This document shows, piece by piece, positions 22,990-35,169 of a DNA stretch of 64,000 nt. The notes under the pieces are model-generated. The model did not search any database. It was given only the letters and a program-made list of their open reading frames with translations, and was not told where the DNA came from. Numbering within the stretch: position 1 is the stretch's first letter; every line of letters starts with the position of its first letter. The position numbers and the translations under genes were made by a program. The stretch is taken from assembly GCA_030686995.1 (NCBI GenBank), contig CM060709.1:126634373-126698372 (forward strand). Direction: 5' to 3'. Source of the stretch: Artemisia argyi. Taxonomy: Eukaryota; Streptophyta; Magnoliopsida; Asterales; Asteraceae.

Positions 22990-23835
22990 AGAATATATGA
23001 ATATGACTCTCTTCGATTTCGTGTGAGGTGTGGCACGTTAATTCATTCCTGGAAGGATTTATGGATAGGTAATTCTCCGCTATCTTCGCTACAATAGAAT
23101 ACTTCGGCTTGAACAAAATAAAGATTGATTATAGATCGCATTTGCAACAACCAATGGTCTTGGAAACTTATTTGGGTCCTCGTAACTTGGCATATCTTCG
23201 TGACCTTCTTAATGAGACCAGCCAAGTCGACATAGTCTCTAATTCGGATGCTTGCATTTGGTCTCTCGCTAATGATAGAGTGTTCACGTACTGTAAGCCT
23301 CCCCGTCAACATATTGACGACCACATTCTGCCTTCTTTTCATTCTTCGACACATTGGGACAAAGCCCTTCCTCGTAAAGTGAACATTTTCATGTAGTGAA
23401 TAAAGTTTGATAGACTTCCGCATCGACTGAATCTTTCTAATTGTGGTATAGAAATCCAGGAGATATCTTGTGCACCTTGCAATGGAAATGTTGAATCCAA
23501 CCTTCACATCTTTTTCGAATGTGATTTCATTAGGGATATTTGGGGGCTTGTTCGTGTTTGGTGTGATAGCTCTATTCCTACGTTTGATTACAAGGATCAT
23601 TGGAGAGTTTGGTTGAGTTCTTTGCATACTTCTATATCATCATTGCTTATTCTTTATGGTGGATATGGAGGTACCACAACAGCACCACTTTTTATTCGCT
23701 TCTGATGAGAAAGAGTGATATTTTTGACAACATTCGTTCATCTTCTTATTATTGGCTCTATCATAGGGGCCACATGTCGTGTAATTGGGTAGAATTGCTA
23801 AAAAATTCTTTGATGCTTACGAGTTCCTTGTGATT
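22990..23835 (+). pseudogene. LINE ORF2 C-terminal fragment (zf-RVT region)
   Basis: In shifting frames the plus strand encodes the C-terminal part of a plant L1 ORF2. A stretch like FRVRCGTLIHSWKDLWIG leads to CAPCNGNVESNLHIFFECDF (the zinc-binding zf-RVT region), then WGLVRVWC, and WRYHNSTTF after a frameshift. The fragment lacks the RT core and carries many stops. 23836-24043 looks like its 3' UTR. It is a dead insertion unrelated in strand to the LINE at 12851-15240. Confidence 0.7.
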
Positions 23836-24043
23836 GGTGCTGGGAGTTTTCGAGCTTCTCGAGAAAGTATGGTTCTTTTGTATCTATGTTTTGTTTATTT
23901 CCCCCAGAGCTTGTGTGGGTTTATATAAAAAATACTCCAGAGTGAAAACCAGTGGTTCGGCCTCTGTGAGTGGGGATTTTTCTCTTGCCTCGATTTCTAT
24001 AATTCGCAAGAGTTTTTCATACCTTTTGCAGTCCTCTCAGTTA

Positions 24044-26275
24044 GAGGTGTCAATTTAAGACCAATGGGTAAAAGTTCGGTCAAGTTGGGTAAATATTTTC
24101 AATATGATGGGTTTAGTTGGGTATTGTTAAATAATTTAGATGGTTCTAGACGAGTTTAGGTGGATTTTATTAAAATAATAAAGTGGGTCTAGATAGGTAT
24201 ACTATTATAACTAAATGAGTCTATATTTAAAATAAAGTCAATAATACTCTATGTACTAACTGAACTGGTCTATTTTTATACGTTTTTATGTGTTTTTGCG
24301 TTTTTTACATTTATATACATTTTCTTTCGTTTTTTACGTTTTCGCCTGTTCTTTTACTTTTTCGTCTATTTTTTTCACGTTTTCATCTATATTTTTTGGA
24401 TTCGTCTGTTTTTTTACGTTTTAGTCCGCTTTTTTCGTTTTCGTCTGTTATTTTATGTTTTCCTCCGACTTTTTACTTTTTCATCCTGTTTTTTACGTTT
24501 TCGTTGGTTTTCTTACGATTTCGTTCGTTTTTTTTACGTTTTCGCCCATTCTTTTACGTTTTCGTCAGGTTTTTTTACGTTTTTAACCGTTTTTTTTATG
24601 TTTCATTCGTTTGATTTACGTTTTCATATGTTTTTTACGTTTTCGTCATTTTTTTAAGTTTTCGCCTGTTTTTAAGGTTTTTGTCCATTTTTTTAACGTT
24701 TTCGTCCGGTTTTTTTTACGTTTTCGACTCTTTGTTTAACGTTTTCATCTCTTTTTTTTTTTTTTTTTTTTTTTTACATTTTCACCCGTTTTCAGATTTT
24801 CAACTCTTTTTTTTTGTTTTCGTCTGTTTTTTTACGCTTTTGTCCTGTTTTTTACGTTTTCGTATGTTATTTACGCTTTGTCCATTTTTTAAAGTTTTTG
24901 TCAGGTTTTTTTGCGTTTTCGTCAGGTTTTTTACGTTTTCGTATTGATTTTATGTTTTCGTCAGGTTTTTACATTTTTGTCCTGTATTTTACATTTTTGT
25001 CCTGTATTTTACATTTTTGTCCTGTATTTTTACGTTTCCGCCCTGTATTTTATGTTCTTGCCACGTTTTTTACGTTTTCATCTATTTTTTACGTTTTCGT
25101 GCGTTTTTTTTATTTTCATCTGTTTTATTTGCGTTTTCTTCTGTTTTTATACGTTTTCGTCTATTTTGACACATTTTCGTCTATTTTCGTCCATACCTTA
25201 TTTTTTCATTCGTTTTCATACTTAAAAAAAACAGACGAAAACCAAAAAAATGGATGAAAATATAAAAAAAAGAGTCGAAAGTATAAAAAACAGATGAAAA
25301 AGTTAAAAACGGACGAAAATGTAAAATAAGAGTCGAAAGCGTAAAAAAACGGACGAAAACATTAAAACCGGACAAAAACGTAAAATACATGGCGAAACCG
25401 TAAAAAGCAGACGAAAACGTTTAAAAAACAGACGAAAGTGTTAACAAAGAGTCAAAACGTAAAAAAACAGACAAAAACGTAAAAAATGGACGAAAAGGTA
25501 AAAAATATGACGAAAACGTAAAAAACCCGACGAAAACTTAAAAACCGGAAAAAGTTGTAAAAAACAGACGAAAACGCTAAAAAAGAGCCAAAACGTTAAA
25601 AAACATACGAAAATGTAAAAAGACAGATGAAAATGTAAAACGAAAACCTAAAAAGGTGTCGAGAGCGCAAAAAACCTGACGAAAACGTAGAAAACGGACG
25701 AAAATGTAATTAAAACGGACGAAAACATAAAAAACCTAACAAAAACGTAAAAAAAATGGACGAAAACATAAATATTGAGTCGAAAACGTAAAAAAAACGA
25801 ATGAAAACATAAAAAAACAGATGAAAACGTTAAATGAAGAGTCAAAAATGTAAAAAATCAGGCGAAAACGTAAAAAAAAAACGAACGAAATCTTAAAAAA
25901 CGTGAGGAAAACGTAAAAGACATGATGAAAAAGTAAAAAACAAACGAAAATATAAAAAAATTTGACGAAAACATTAATAAAACGGACGAAACTTAAAAAA
26001 ACGGACGAAAACGTAAAAAAAACTAACGAAAACTTAAAAAAGAAGATGAAAACGTAAAAAATAGACGAAAACGTAAAAAACGGACAAAAACGTAAAAAAT
26101 GGACGAAAACAGACGAAAACAAAAAAAAACGGAATAATTAATGACGAATAAAAGGAAAATATGAAATACCAAAAAAAAACCCGACCCGACCCAAGACCCG
26201 TTTGACCCAAACTCATCTAGAACCATCTTTCCAAGTGACTCATCTTGACACATACCAATCTATACCAACACCCAT

Positions 26276-26276
<1 letters not shown>
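24044..26276. mobile_element. Foldback-like element with long inverted arms of short tandem repeats
   Basis: Two arms of ~0.9 kb are reverse complements in composition: the left (24271-25205) repeats TTTTTTACGTTTTCGTCTG-like units of ~20 bp, and the right (25215-26133) repeats the complement (CAGACGAAAACGTAAAAAA). The centre is near 25210. Outside the arms, AGATGGTTCTAGACGAGTTT (24140-24160) has a near-identical inverted counterpart near 26205-26227, so the inversion extends beyond the minisatellite. The left edge (TAGAGGTGTCAAT) and right edge (near ATAGGGATGGCAA) are uncertain. No coding capacity: frames across it read as Phe/Arg/Val repeats and are artefacts. Foldback elements are known for such repeat-built arms. 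Confidence 0.65.
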
Positions 26277-27600
<1,324 letters not shown>

Positions 27601-27608
27601 TATATATA

Positions 27609-28403
27609 CTAAAAAATAGACACATAAAAAAGTGTCATCAAAAGTAAAAAATGTATCATTAAAAGTAAGAAGGTGTCACTAAAAGTACAAAAGGAGTCAC
27701 TAAAAAATTTATATGCTTCTCCCACTCTTAAAAGTATAGCAAGTAAAAGTGAATTTATAGTGATACAAAAAAGTGTGAGTACATAGTGTTGCGTTTTGCT
27801 CACATGTTTTAAAAATATTCCTAAAAGGTTAGATTTAGTGACATTTTTTTGTGTCATTAGAACTTCTGTCAATAAAAATCTATTTTCTTGGAGTAAATCT
27901 ATTTTTCAATTATTTTTTTATGTCATTATGAATTTTTTTATTGACATGTTTTTTGATCAAATGTTTTAAAACTCGTTTTTTTTATCGATCCAGTTTAGTC
28001 GGCGGTTCATCAGGTCATCGATTCAAACTGTTGAACCGTCAGGTCGATTCAATTCTATAATAATGCATACTTTTTTCTATATTTAATATGTAGTGTTGCA
28101 TGATCTCTTATTTTACCCGAATTTATACCTACATTTGATTAACCAGTGAAAAAGATTGAAACTCTACTGATAAGCTTTGTTTTTAAATTCTGTGTCTACA
28201 CAATATTATAAAACATTTGAGACTTCTTTTAAAAAGAAGTTTTGAAATTTTAAAATAAAAAAAAATTAGTATAAAAGAAAATTTTGAAAATTAATGTAAA
28301 ATTTGGAAATTTAATTCTCATTTAATTTGTATAGTAACCCTCTCCAATATTGATATATTTTAACAGAATTATTTATATGAAAAGCTCTAAACTTATAAAT
28401 AAT
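27609..28403. other. Intergenic stretch, nothing recognised
   Basis: AT-rich sequence. A few repeats of a GTGTCACTAAAAGTA-like phrase occur at 27630-27705. I see no gene, LTR or RNA. Confidence 0.5.
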
Positions 28404-28597
28404 CAGGGACGGAGCCAGGACTAAAGATGACCGGGTGCACAAAAAATTGAACAATAATACTAGAAACGTATTTCGATGGACCGGGTGCATTTAAGATGAT
28501 TTTAGAAAAAATCCATATTTTTTCCAAAAATTAACACTACATTAAAAAAATTCATGGGGTGCACGGGCACTCGCGGGAACCCCTGGCTCCGTCCCTG
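28404..28597. mobile_element. hAT-like MITE of 194 bp
   Basis: Ends CAGGGACGGAGCCAGG and CCTGGCTCCGTCCCTG are perfect inverted repeats of 16 bp, a well-known plant MITE tip. GACCGGGTGCA occurs twice inside. The flanks (TAAATAAT and CTTATAAT) only partly match as an 8 bp duplication. Confidence 0.75.
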
Positions 28598-29317
28598 CTT
28601 ATAATCACTAATTTAATGCTAAAATTTGAAAAATAAAAGTGCTAACTATTTAAACTATTAATAACTTAGACGTTCTACTTTGAAAAGCATAGATTCACGA
28701 AGAAAAAAGTATTTAGATGAGAAAATATATTAAATGAGGAATATGTTATAACATTTAAATAACTAATTGCATTATATCTTATAAGCGATGACACTTCATA
28801 TACAACATTTCTTCTCGAAATGTCTCATTATGTAATTTCGTCCAGGGCCTTCAAAATATTCGCAAATTCATGAGACGGCACTGATAATATTAATACATGA
28901 ATCGATTGACAATGACAATTACCTATACCATGATGAACTGTGGACTTGTTTGATACACATTTAATAAGATTATCTAGCTACTTTTCCGGCCAAAAATTAT
29001 GTATCCTCCATTGATGGCCATACTTACATTAGTTCCATGCACAGTTGGCCTTTTTAAATAGTAGTTGTGGCTGTTGCATATTTCTTATGTATGTTTTTCT
29101 TTTAACATGAATAATCGGAGGGTGTGCAATAGGTGCCGTCGCAGGATCTGCACTTAAAAGGGCTATATTTTTATTAGTTTTGTATATAAATACGTATAAT
29201 ATTAGACATATATGAATCATATAATTTAAGTTTATATGCAATTTATTTTTAGTTTATAAGTGTAATAGGGCCTTTTTGTTGTTATTACCTAGGGCTACCC
29301 GAAAGGCCCTAGCTATC
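28598..29317 (+). promoter_or_regulatory. Upstream region of the second GDSL gene
   Basis: 720 bp between the MITE and the ATG at 29318. AT-rich, with no repeat identified. A TATATAAA-like TGTATATAAATACG occurs around 29180-29193, about 130 bp upstream of the ATG, and is a plausible TATA box. Confidence 0.35.
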
Positions 29318-29582
29318 ATGACCATAGCCCTAGCTATCATGACCATTCTATTTTGTCTATATGCCTTACTTTATGTATGCAGTAGCAAGGGGATACTCAT
29401 TCCACCAAAAGATATATCTGTATCTGCTGTCTTTGCATTTGGAGACTCTTACGTTGATCAAGGAAATAATAACTATATCGTGACTTTGGGAAAGTGTAAT
29501 TTTCCTCCTTACGGGAAGGATTTTTTTGGCGGAAAACCAACCGGACGGTTCAGCAATGGGAAAGCACTAGCCGACTTTTTTG
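29318..29582 (+). CDS. GDSL esterase/lipase paralogue, exon 1 only
   Basis: The ATG at 29318 opens a hydrophobic signal segment (residues ~1-25), followed by [15 protein letters not shown] with nucleophile Ser44 and by [26 protein letters not shown]. The sequence matches exon 1 of the GDSL gene at 16075 closely and ends at a phase-1 donor (G|GTAAC), the same position and phase. This makes the two tandem duplicates on one strand. Exons 2-5 are not found anywhere downstream in the window. Intron 1 is entered by a copia LTR 261 bp after the donor, and the retrotransposon nest continues to the window end. The gene is either split by a >34 kb intron or is a dead first exon. Confidence 0.85.
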
Positions 29583-29843
29583 GTAACTTTTCTTTCGAAG
29601 TCTCATAATTTGGATACCCATAACATTTGGAATGAGACACACTTAATTTTTGTCCTAAACAATCAGCTGCATAGCACTAACATACTTTTAGTTACTCTTA
29701 ATAGAGCAAATCCAAAACCATTCTAGCGATTGAGAAACTAGAAATGCAATATAGAGTTATACATGCAACATATAGATCGATATGCATGTGGGTCGATCGG
29801 GTATTATGCCTCAATATATATGGATAATCTTGATGAGAGATAG

Positions 29844-30411
29844 TGTTAGAATTAACTTGGATCACAGTGATCTGAGAGTCGTGTAAACACTTTCAGATCG
29901 AAGTATTTCGATGGTCCTATCGAAATCTTTAATCGGATAAAACTCAGATTTTTGAAACGAGAATGTGTTTTGATGTTATGAAACCGAACCAGAGAAACAA
30001 CATGTATTGACCAACCAAAACTGACAAACGGTTGTAACTGCTATGCAGTTATTATAACCATTAAAACAGTAAAATTACCGGGTAAAATATAGGTCTAAAT
30101 AACAGAGAATTTTATTTTCAAGTGTGTTTTCAATATAGCACTTTATAACCATCAAAACATTAAAACAGCTCGACCCCAGCCAGGGGCTGCCGTCCCTTGG
30201 ACCCTGCTACAAGGGGCTGCCGCCCCTGGAATCCCGCTGCCGAGGGCGCTGCCCCCGGACCCCCGTGATTCGGGGCGATAATCACGATAACGTCATACAA
30301 GTGTGCACTCCGCACAACCCCGACTTGTTGAACATTTATCATGATTACACATTGGTCAACTAAGTCAATCCATTATACTTAAATAATATTGGTGACGCAA
30401 AATCACCAACA
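29844..30411 (-). repeat. 3' LTR of a minus-strand copia (568 bp)
   Basis: On the minus strand it starts TGTTGGTGA, right after a purine tract, and ends TTCTAACA. The 5' tip forms a hairpin with 7 bp arms (TTGGTGA/TCACCAA). A GC-rich stretch at 30170-30277 is made of GGGGCTGCCGCCCC-type inverted words, in sharp contrast to the AT-rich surroundings. The left flank GATAG (29839-29843) would be the target duplication; its partner is off-window. Confidence 0.75.
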
Positions 30412-30425
30412 TTCCTCCCCCATTT
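30412..30425 (-). other. Polypurine tract of the minus-strand copia
   Basis: The minus strand reads AAATGGGGGAGGAA immediately before the TG of the LTR, the normal copia arrangement. Confidence 0.8.
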
Positions 30426-30925
30426 AAGTGTAATATTGATTAACTTAAACAAACTGATGCATAAATGAAATATCGCGACGATTGAATTTCACATTAGTAC
30501 ATTAGCATTCCAAATATTCGAATATTAGAGTGTCACTAAAGGATTGAACTCTTTCTATTCATAGTGAATACATGAAGATAATATACACAATAGTTTACAC
30601 ATTCACATGTTCTACTTGACACTATTTTTTTACTAGCTTGTGTCCTATCCTTCAATAAGCATATCAAAGCCAAGTCCCAAGCTTCTTGAAGCAGCTAAAC
30701 TTCATGCTTATATAGGTGGTTTTTTATTCTTGCACCTGCACATGCAGTTTGTCAAAAAACCATTAAGAAATATAATTTCAACCTCCTTTATCTTGCAGTA
30801 TTGAACACATACCGTGGGATGATGTAATTATGTGTTCCAATCCAAAGATATCAAGCTTTCCTCATTGAATTCGGCATTTAACATTACGTTAGATGGGAAT
30901 TGGGTATCTTGATACAAGGATTTAA
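30426..30925 (-). other. 3' UTR of the minus-strand copia
   Basis: 500 bp between the pol stop and the polypurine tract. AT-rich, no coding frame or repeat seen. Confidence 0.6.
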
Positions 30926-31413
30926 TTAGGTGGACTTTAAACCCATCCCAATAGCCGCCTTGTGTACGAGATCTCTTGCTAACCCTTTGGTTAAATTGTC
31001 GGCTAAATTCAATTGGGTTTTTACAAACTCCACAGATATCACACCATTCATGATAAGCTCACGAATCATACTATGTCTAATACCTAAGTGTCTAGACTTG
31101 CCATTCTACACTTGACTATAAGCCTTAGCCAAGGTAGTAGCACTATCACATCTGATAGAAATGGTAGATATCGGTTTAGGCCACAAAGGAATTTCATAAA
31201 TCAAATTCCTCAGCCACTCAGCTTCATTACCAGCTGCAGCTAAAGCAACAAATTCAGACTCCATGGTTGAGCTTGTAATACAAGTCTGTTTCTTTGAAGC
31301 CCAACAAATAGCACCTCCCCCAAGAAGGAATACCCAACCACTCGTAGACGAGTGATCCTTCGTATTATTAATCCAACTGACATCGGAATAACCTTCTATA
31401 ATGGAAGGATAAC
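30926..31413 (-). pseudogene. Copia pol, RNase H segment (left half of a split gene)
   Basis: The minus strand encodes the last ~160 residues of a copia polyprotein: [18 protein letters not shown], then [19 protein letters not shown] and [18 protein letters not shown], ending in ADNLTKGLARDLV and a TAA stop at 30926. Acidic RNase H residues are present (D of SDVSW, E of MESEF, D of IRCDSATT). One in-frame TAG follows KAYSQV. The frame continues across the Sirevirus insertion: the TSD bases ATAAC at 31409-31413 are duplicated at 57384-57388, and the upstream RT part lies at 57389-57558. Confidence 0.88.
31409..31413. repeat. Left target duplication of the Sirevirus (ATAAC)
   Basis: ATAAC directly before the LTR; the same five bases follow the right LTR at 57384-57388. 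The copia reading frame is continuous across the site if the Sirevirus and one copy are ignored, which confirms the boundaries. Confidence 0.92.
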
Positions 31414-32300
31414 TATTGGGTCACTAAATTCCCCAATCTTCTTCTAACAAGGATTTGAACGTAAAATCACCTAAGTATAAACAAGTCACTGAGTGAACAG
31501 TAACTCAGTGAGTCATCTTCAGGATGCTTAGACCGAGCCTAAGAAGAAAGGTTCTCCATTCAGTGAGGCGGAACTCAGTGAGTGGCATCTAAGCCAAGAA
31601 GAAGGTGATGGGTTCAGTGAGGATGACAATAACTCACTAAACCCCAAGACTCTTCAACAACTATCAAGGTACTGAAGACTGATGACTAGAAGACTGAAGA
31701 TTTGGCGGAATTGGGCGGGAAAGTTTGAACTGGTTCACTAAAGTGCTTTATCACTTTAAGGTCAAACTTTCCCCAAATGGTTAAATCCAGTCTGTCATCA
31801 GAAAGCACCTTTTGGACTTAACCCAAAGAACGTTCCTTTGCTAGAGAATAAAATCTATCAAGATTTTATTAAGGAAGGCTTATGTCCATTGTATATTAGA
31901 ATTGTTCATACTTGTGTATAAATAGGCAACATAAGTGAGGAGTAAAAGTTGACAAGTTTGTGTAATTAATGCAAAGCATTCACAAACCACTTTTGCTCCT
32001 CCAAAGAACAACATAGTCCCTGAGATTGCTCAGCGTGACCTTAGTTGTCGCTCAAACATTGTTTTGAGTTTAGAGAGGAGTCAACACCATACTTGTCGTT
32101 TCAATCCCAAGTGTTATTCCGCAAACACTTGGGTACGATACTTTTTTATTAACTTCTAATAAAAAAATAAACGTTGAAAAATATTGTCTCTTATCTTTAC
32201 GTTGCTTTATTGTTAATCAATTATACATCTGTGTTAAAAGTCATATATCTTGATTACATTAGCTTTTTAGTTACTGATAACCAAGTAAAAGGGACCAACA
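31414..32300 (+). repeat. 5' LTR of the Sirevirus (887 bp)
   Basis: Starts TATTGGGTC (the expected TG is mutated to TA; the 3' copy has TGTTGGGTC) and ends GGGACCAACA. TATA-like TGTATAAATAGG near 31913-31924. Confidence 0.92.
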
Positions 32301-32302
32301 AG

Positions 32303-32315
32303 TGGTATCAGAGCC
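32303..32315 (+). other. Primer-binding site of the Sirevirus
   Basis: TGGTATCAGAGCC, complementary to the 3' end of initiator tRNA-Met, two bases after the LTR. Confidence 0.92.
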
Positions 32316-32393
32316 TTTGGTTTGTAAAACTTTTCAAAATCTGTTTTCAAAACTAAAAGTGAGCTCAAAAGTTTTTAAAATCAAGATCCCACC

Positions 32394-35169
32394 ATGGCTG
32401 ACTCAGATGTTCCCCAATTGTTGACAAAAAGGGTGGAAGTTATTCAGCAACTGTTCCTCGACCTGAAGTTGGAAAATTTAACAAGTGGAAGAAGCGCATG
32501 CTCTGCTACTTGACTGGGATGGAACAATATTACATTAAGTTAATTAACGATGGTCCATTTTCCCCAACAACTGCTCAAGGTTTAGTCAAACCTGAAGCTC
32601 AGTGGACCCCAGATGAAAGGAGGGTGGTCAAGCAGGACCAGCTCCTGAAAAGCATCATTATATCATGTGTTCCTGACGATATAAGGGAATTAGTGATTAA
32701 CTGTCCCACTGCCAAGCAGACCTGGACTGACCTGGTTCTTAGTTATGAAGGACCTTCTGATACCAAAGAGAATAGAATCATGGACCTGAAGCTTGAATAC
32801 AATACCTTCAGGGCCAAAGATTCTGAAAGTCTTTCTAAGACTTATACTCGGTATAAGACCCTCCTGAATGAGCTGACCAATGATGGTTTTATTCTGTCAA
32901 AGCATGAAATCAATATTGGCTTTATCAACAGTCTCCCTAAGAAGTGGTTAAACTTCTCTCAGGGTTTGAGAAATGCTAACCACATTCAGAACCTTGAGCT
33001 CCCTGCTATTTATGGGAAGTTTGTCTATGAAGACAATCTTATCACCAGGAGATACCCTGGTAAAGCTCAGGAGACCAAAAAGGCCTTGACAATTTCACCC
33101 ATATCAACTGCTTTCTATTCCAATTGTGTTGTACAGGATTTCCAAGATGAGTCTGATGATGAGGTTGACCAAAGAACCAGTGAGGAGTACCTAAATGATC
33201 TTCAAATTGAATTTCATGAAAGGGCACTCCTTGCAAACTCAAAAAGGTTTTTTAAGAAAAACAAATTTCCTTCTAAAGCAAATGAAAACACTGAGTGTTT
33301 TAAATGTGGCAAAAGGGCCATTTTGCAAAAGATTGTTTTTAAAAAACAACCTCAGAACCATCTTTCAAATTTTCAGGAAATTACTCTTTTTCAGGACCCA
33401 ACAAGTTTCAACCCAAGTTGCTTCAATCTAGTCAAAAATTTGAAAAAGCCCCTCAAATTGATTTTGAAGCCAAATACAGGAAGGCTAAAGCCAAACTTGC
33501 CCTTCTTGAATCTTCCTCAACAGTCACTCAGCTACCTCATGCTCCAAAGCCTTCTCAGGCTAAGAACAAAGGGCTTGTTGCTAAAACCTTTGACTGGGAT
33601 GAAGTTGAAGTGTCCTCTGATGATAATGAAGAAGTTCATATCAGTGCCCTGATGGCCCTATCAGATGACAACAAGCTTGCTGTGGGAAAGAGTCATGCAA
33701 GAGATGGAGAATGGGTTAACATCACAATGAGAAAGGTAAACATTCTACTTTCTATGGATGATGATGCTGATTGGAAATCTTACTTAGATTATATTAATGT
33801 TGATCTTAATTATGTTGAAGAGCAAAGACTTAATTTGTTTTCTAAATTTAACAAACTGAGTTTTGAATTAAACCAATGTAGAGATGAACTACTTGCTTTA
33901 AAACAAGCTAAGCTTGAAAGTGTAACACTTCAAATTCAAAATTATGAACTTGTAAAACAAAATCAAGCTCTTCAGGAAGAACTTAAGAAAGAAAAGGCTG
34001 TTATTTGGAAATGGACTCAGAAAAACCCCAAACTTTATGAAACACTAAGTCTCACACCCAGCACAAAAGAGGTTGCTATGGGTGAAGATCAACTCACTGA
34101 AGAGTCTGGGGAGAGTATACATTCAAAAACTTTTCTGTCAGCCAACATACTCTCTAGCAAAGAACTTGCTCATAAACCCAGTGATTGGATTGAAAGAATC
34201 AATCCTGACAGTAAGCTACCAAACTTTAACACTGGAAGAATCCTGGAGCCTGAAAGTCAGGCTATCAAGGAGCTGCTAGGAGTCACTGATGAACTTAGTC
34301 CTACTAAGTCCATCACTGAGTCTAAGTCTGATTCTCAATCACTACTCCCTCCACTGAAACAACTTCAGGGAGCTGAATCCAATTCTGACCTTGCACTATC
34401 AGTCTATCAACCCCATTCTCCCAAGGAGAAATCAGGGTTAGGAAAGACTATTCTGAAGAGACCTACTCCTGCATCCATTGAACACCACACACCTTCAGTA
34501 CCTACTGAAGTGAAACCTAAAAGCACTGATTCAAAATTTGATTAGCTTACTGAACTTGTCAGGATGCTGAGTGAGAAAATTGAGTCTACTGAAAAACCTT
34601 CTGACTCAAAATTTAAAAACCCATCAGTATCCTCAAGTTCTTCCAAACCAAAGACCACACCCAGACCTTTAGTGAGATGTGAGCTATGCAACTATCCTAA
34701 TCACAACACTGATAAATGCTACAGAGTCCTGTTCTGCATGATATGCAAACAAGAGAACCACCGAACTTGTGATCACATCTCTCACACTGCTTCTTTAAAG
34801 GCACAAGGTCTATACAATACTCAAGGCTATCAGTATGCCTCACCTTCCAAACTGAGACTAAAGGCTAAGCCTTTCCTGCCATGTCCTCACTATGGTTTCA
34901 ATGATCATCTTCCTGATGATTGTATGATGAAAAATTACTGTGACATCTTTGAAGATCCCTCCCATGAAACCAAAGGACATGACAAGATCAATCAGTCCAG
35001 AAGGAAAACCCCCACCAACACTTCTCAGTCAACTGAGGCACCAACCTCCACAAAATGTAAAACATGTGGAAGCTCAGTACACACAACTTCAGACCATGAT
35101 TCATTAGCTAAATTCAAAAAGTCTCTGAGGACTCAGCCCACTAGAAGGTGGGTCAACAAGAAAAACTAA
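32394..35169 (+). pseudogene. Sirevirus gag, frameshifted
   Basis: The ATG at 32394 (CCACCATGG context) opens MADSDVPQLL, but the frame is lost near 32440 and resumes as 32498-33290 (KRMLCYLTGMEQYYIKL, a typical Sirevirus Gag). A first zinc knuckle starts CFKCGK at ~33297 and is broken by a one-base loss, then the frame resumes from ~33418 with a coiled-coil-like segment (33830-34010). A TAG at 34543 interrupts again. The C-terminal part (34675-35105) has five consecutive knuckle-like motifs spaced 20-35 residues: CELC..H..C, CMIC..H..H, CPHY..H..C, CDIF..H..H and CKTC..H..H; the third and fourth each lack one cysteine. The frame ends with TAA at 35167. Gag would build the particle and bind element RNA. 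Confidence 0.85.

Noticed and set aside
24288..26253. Long frames rich in Phe/Arg/Val on both strands
   Set aside because: They are translations of the ~20 bp tandem units in the foldback arms; no start context, domain or non-repetitive sequence.
30160..30342. 60-codon GC-rich frame on the minus strand
   Set aside because: It coincides with the GC-rich inverted-word block of the copia LTR.
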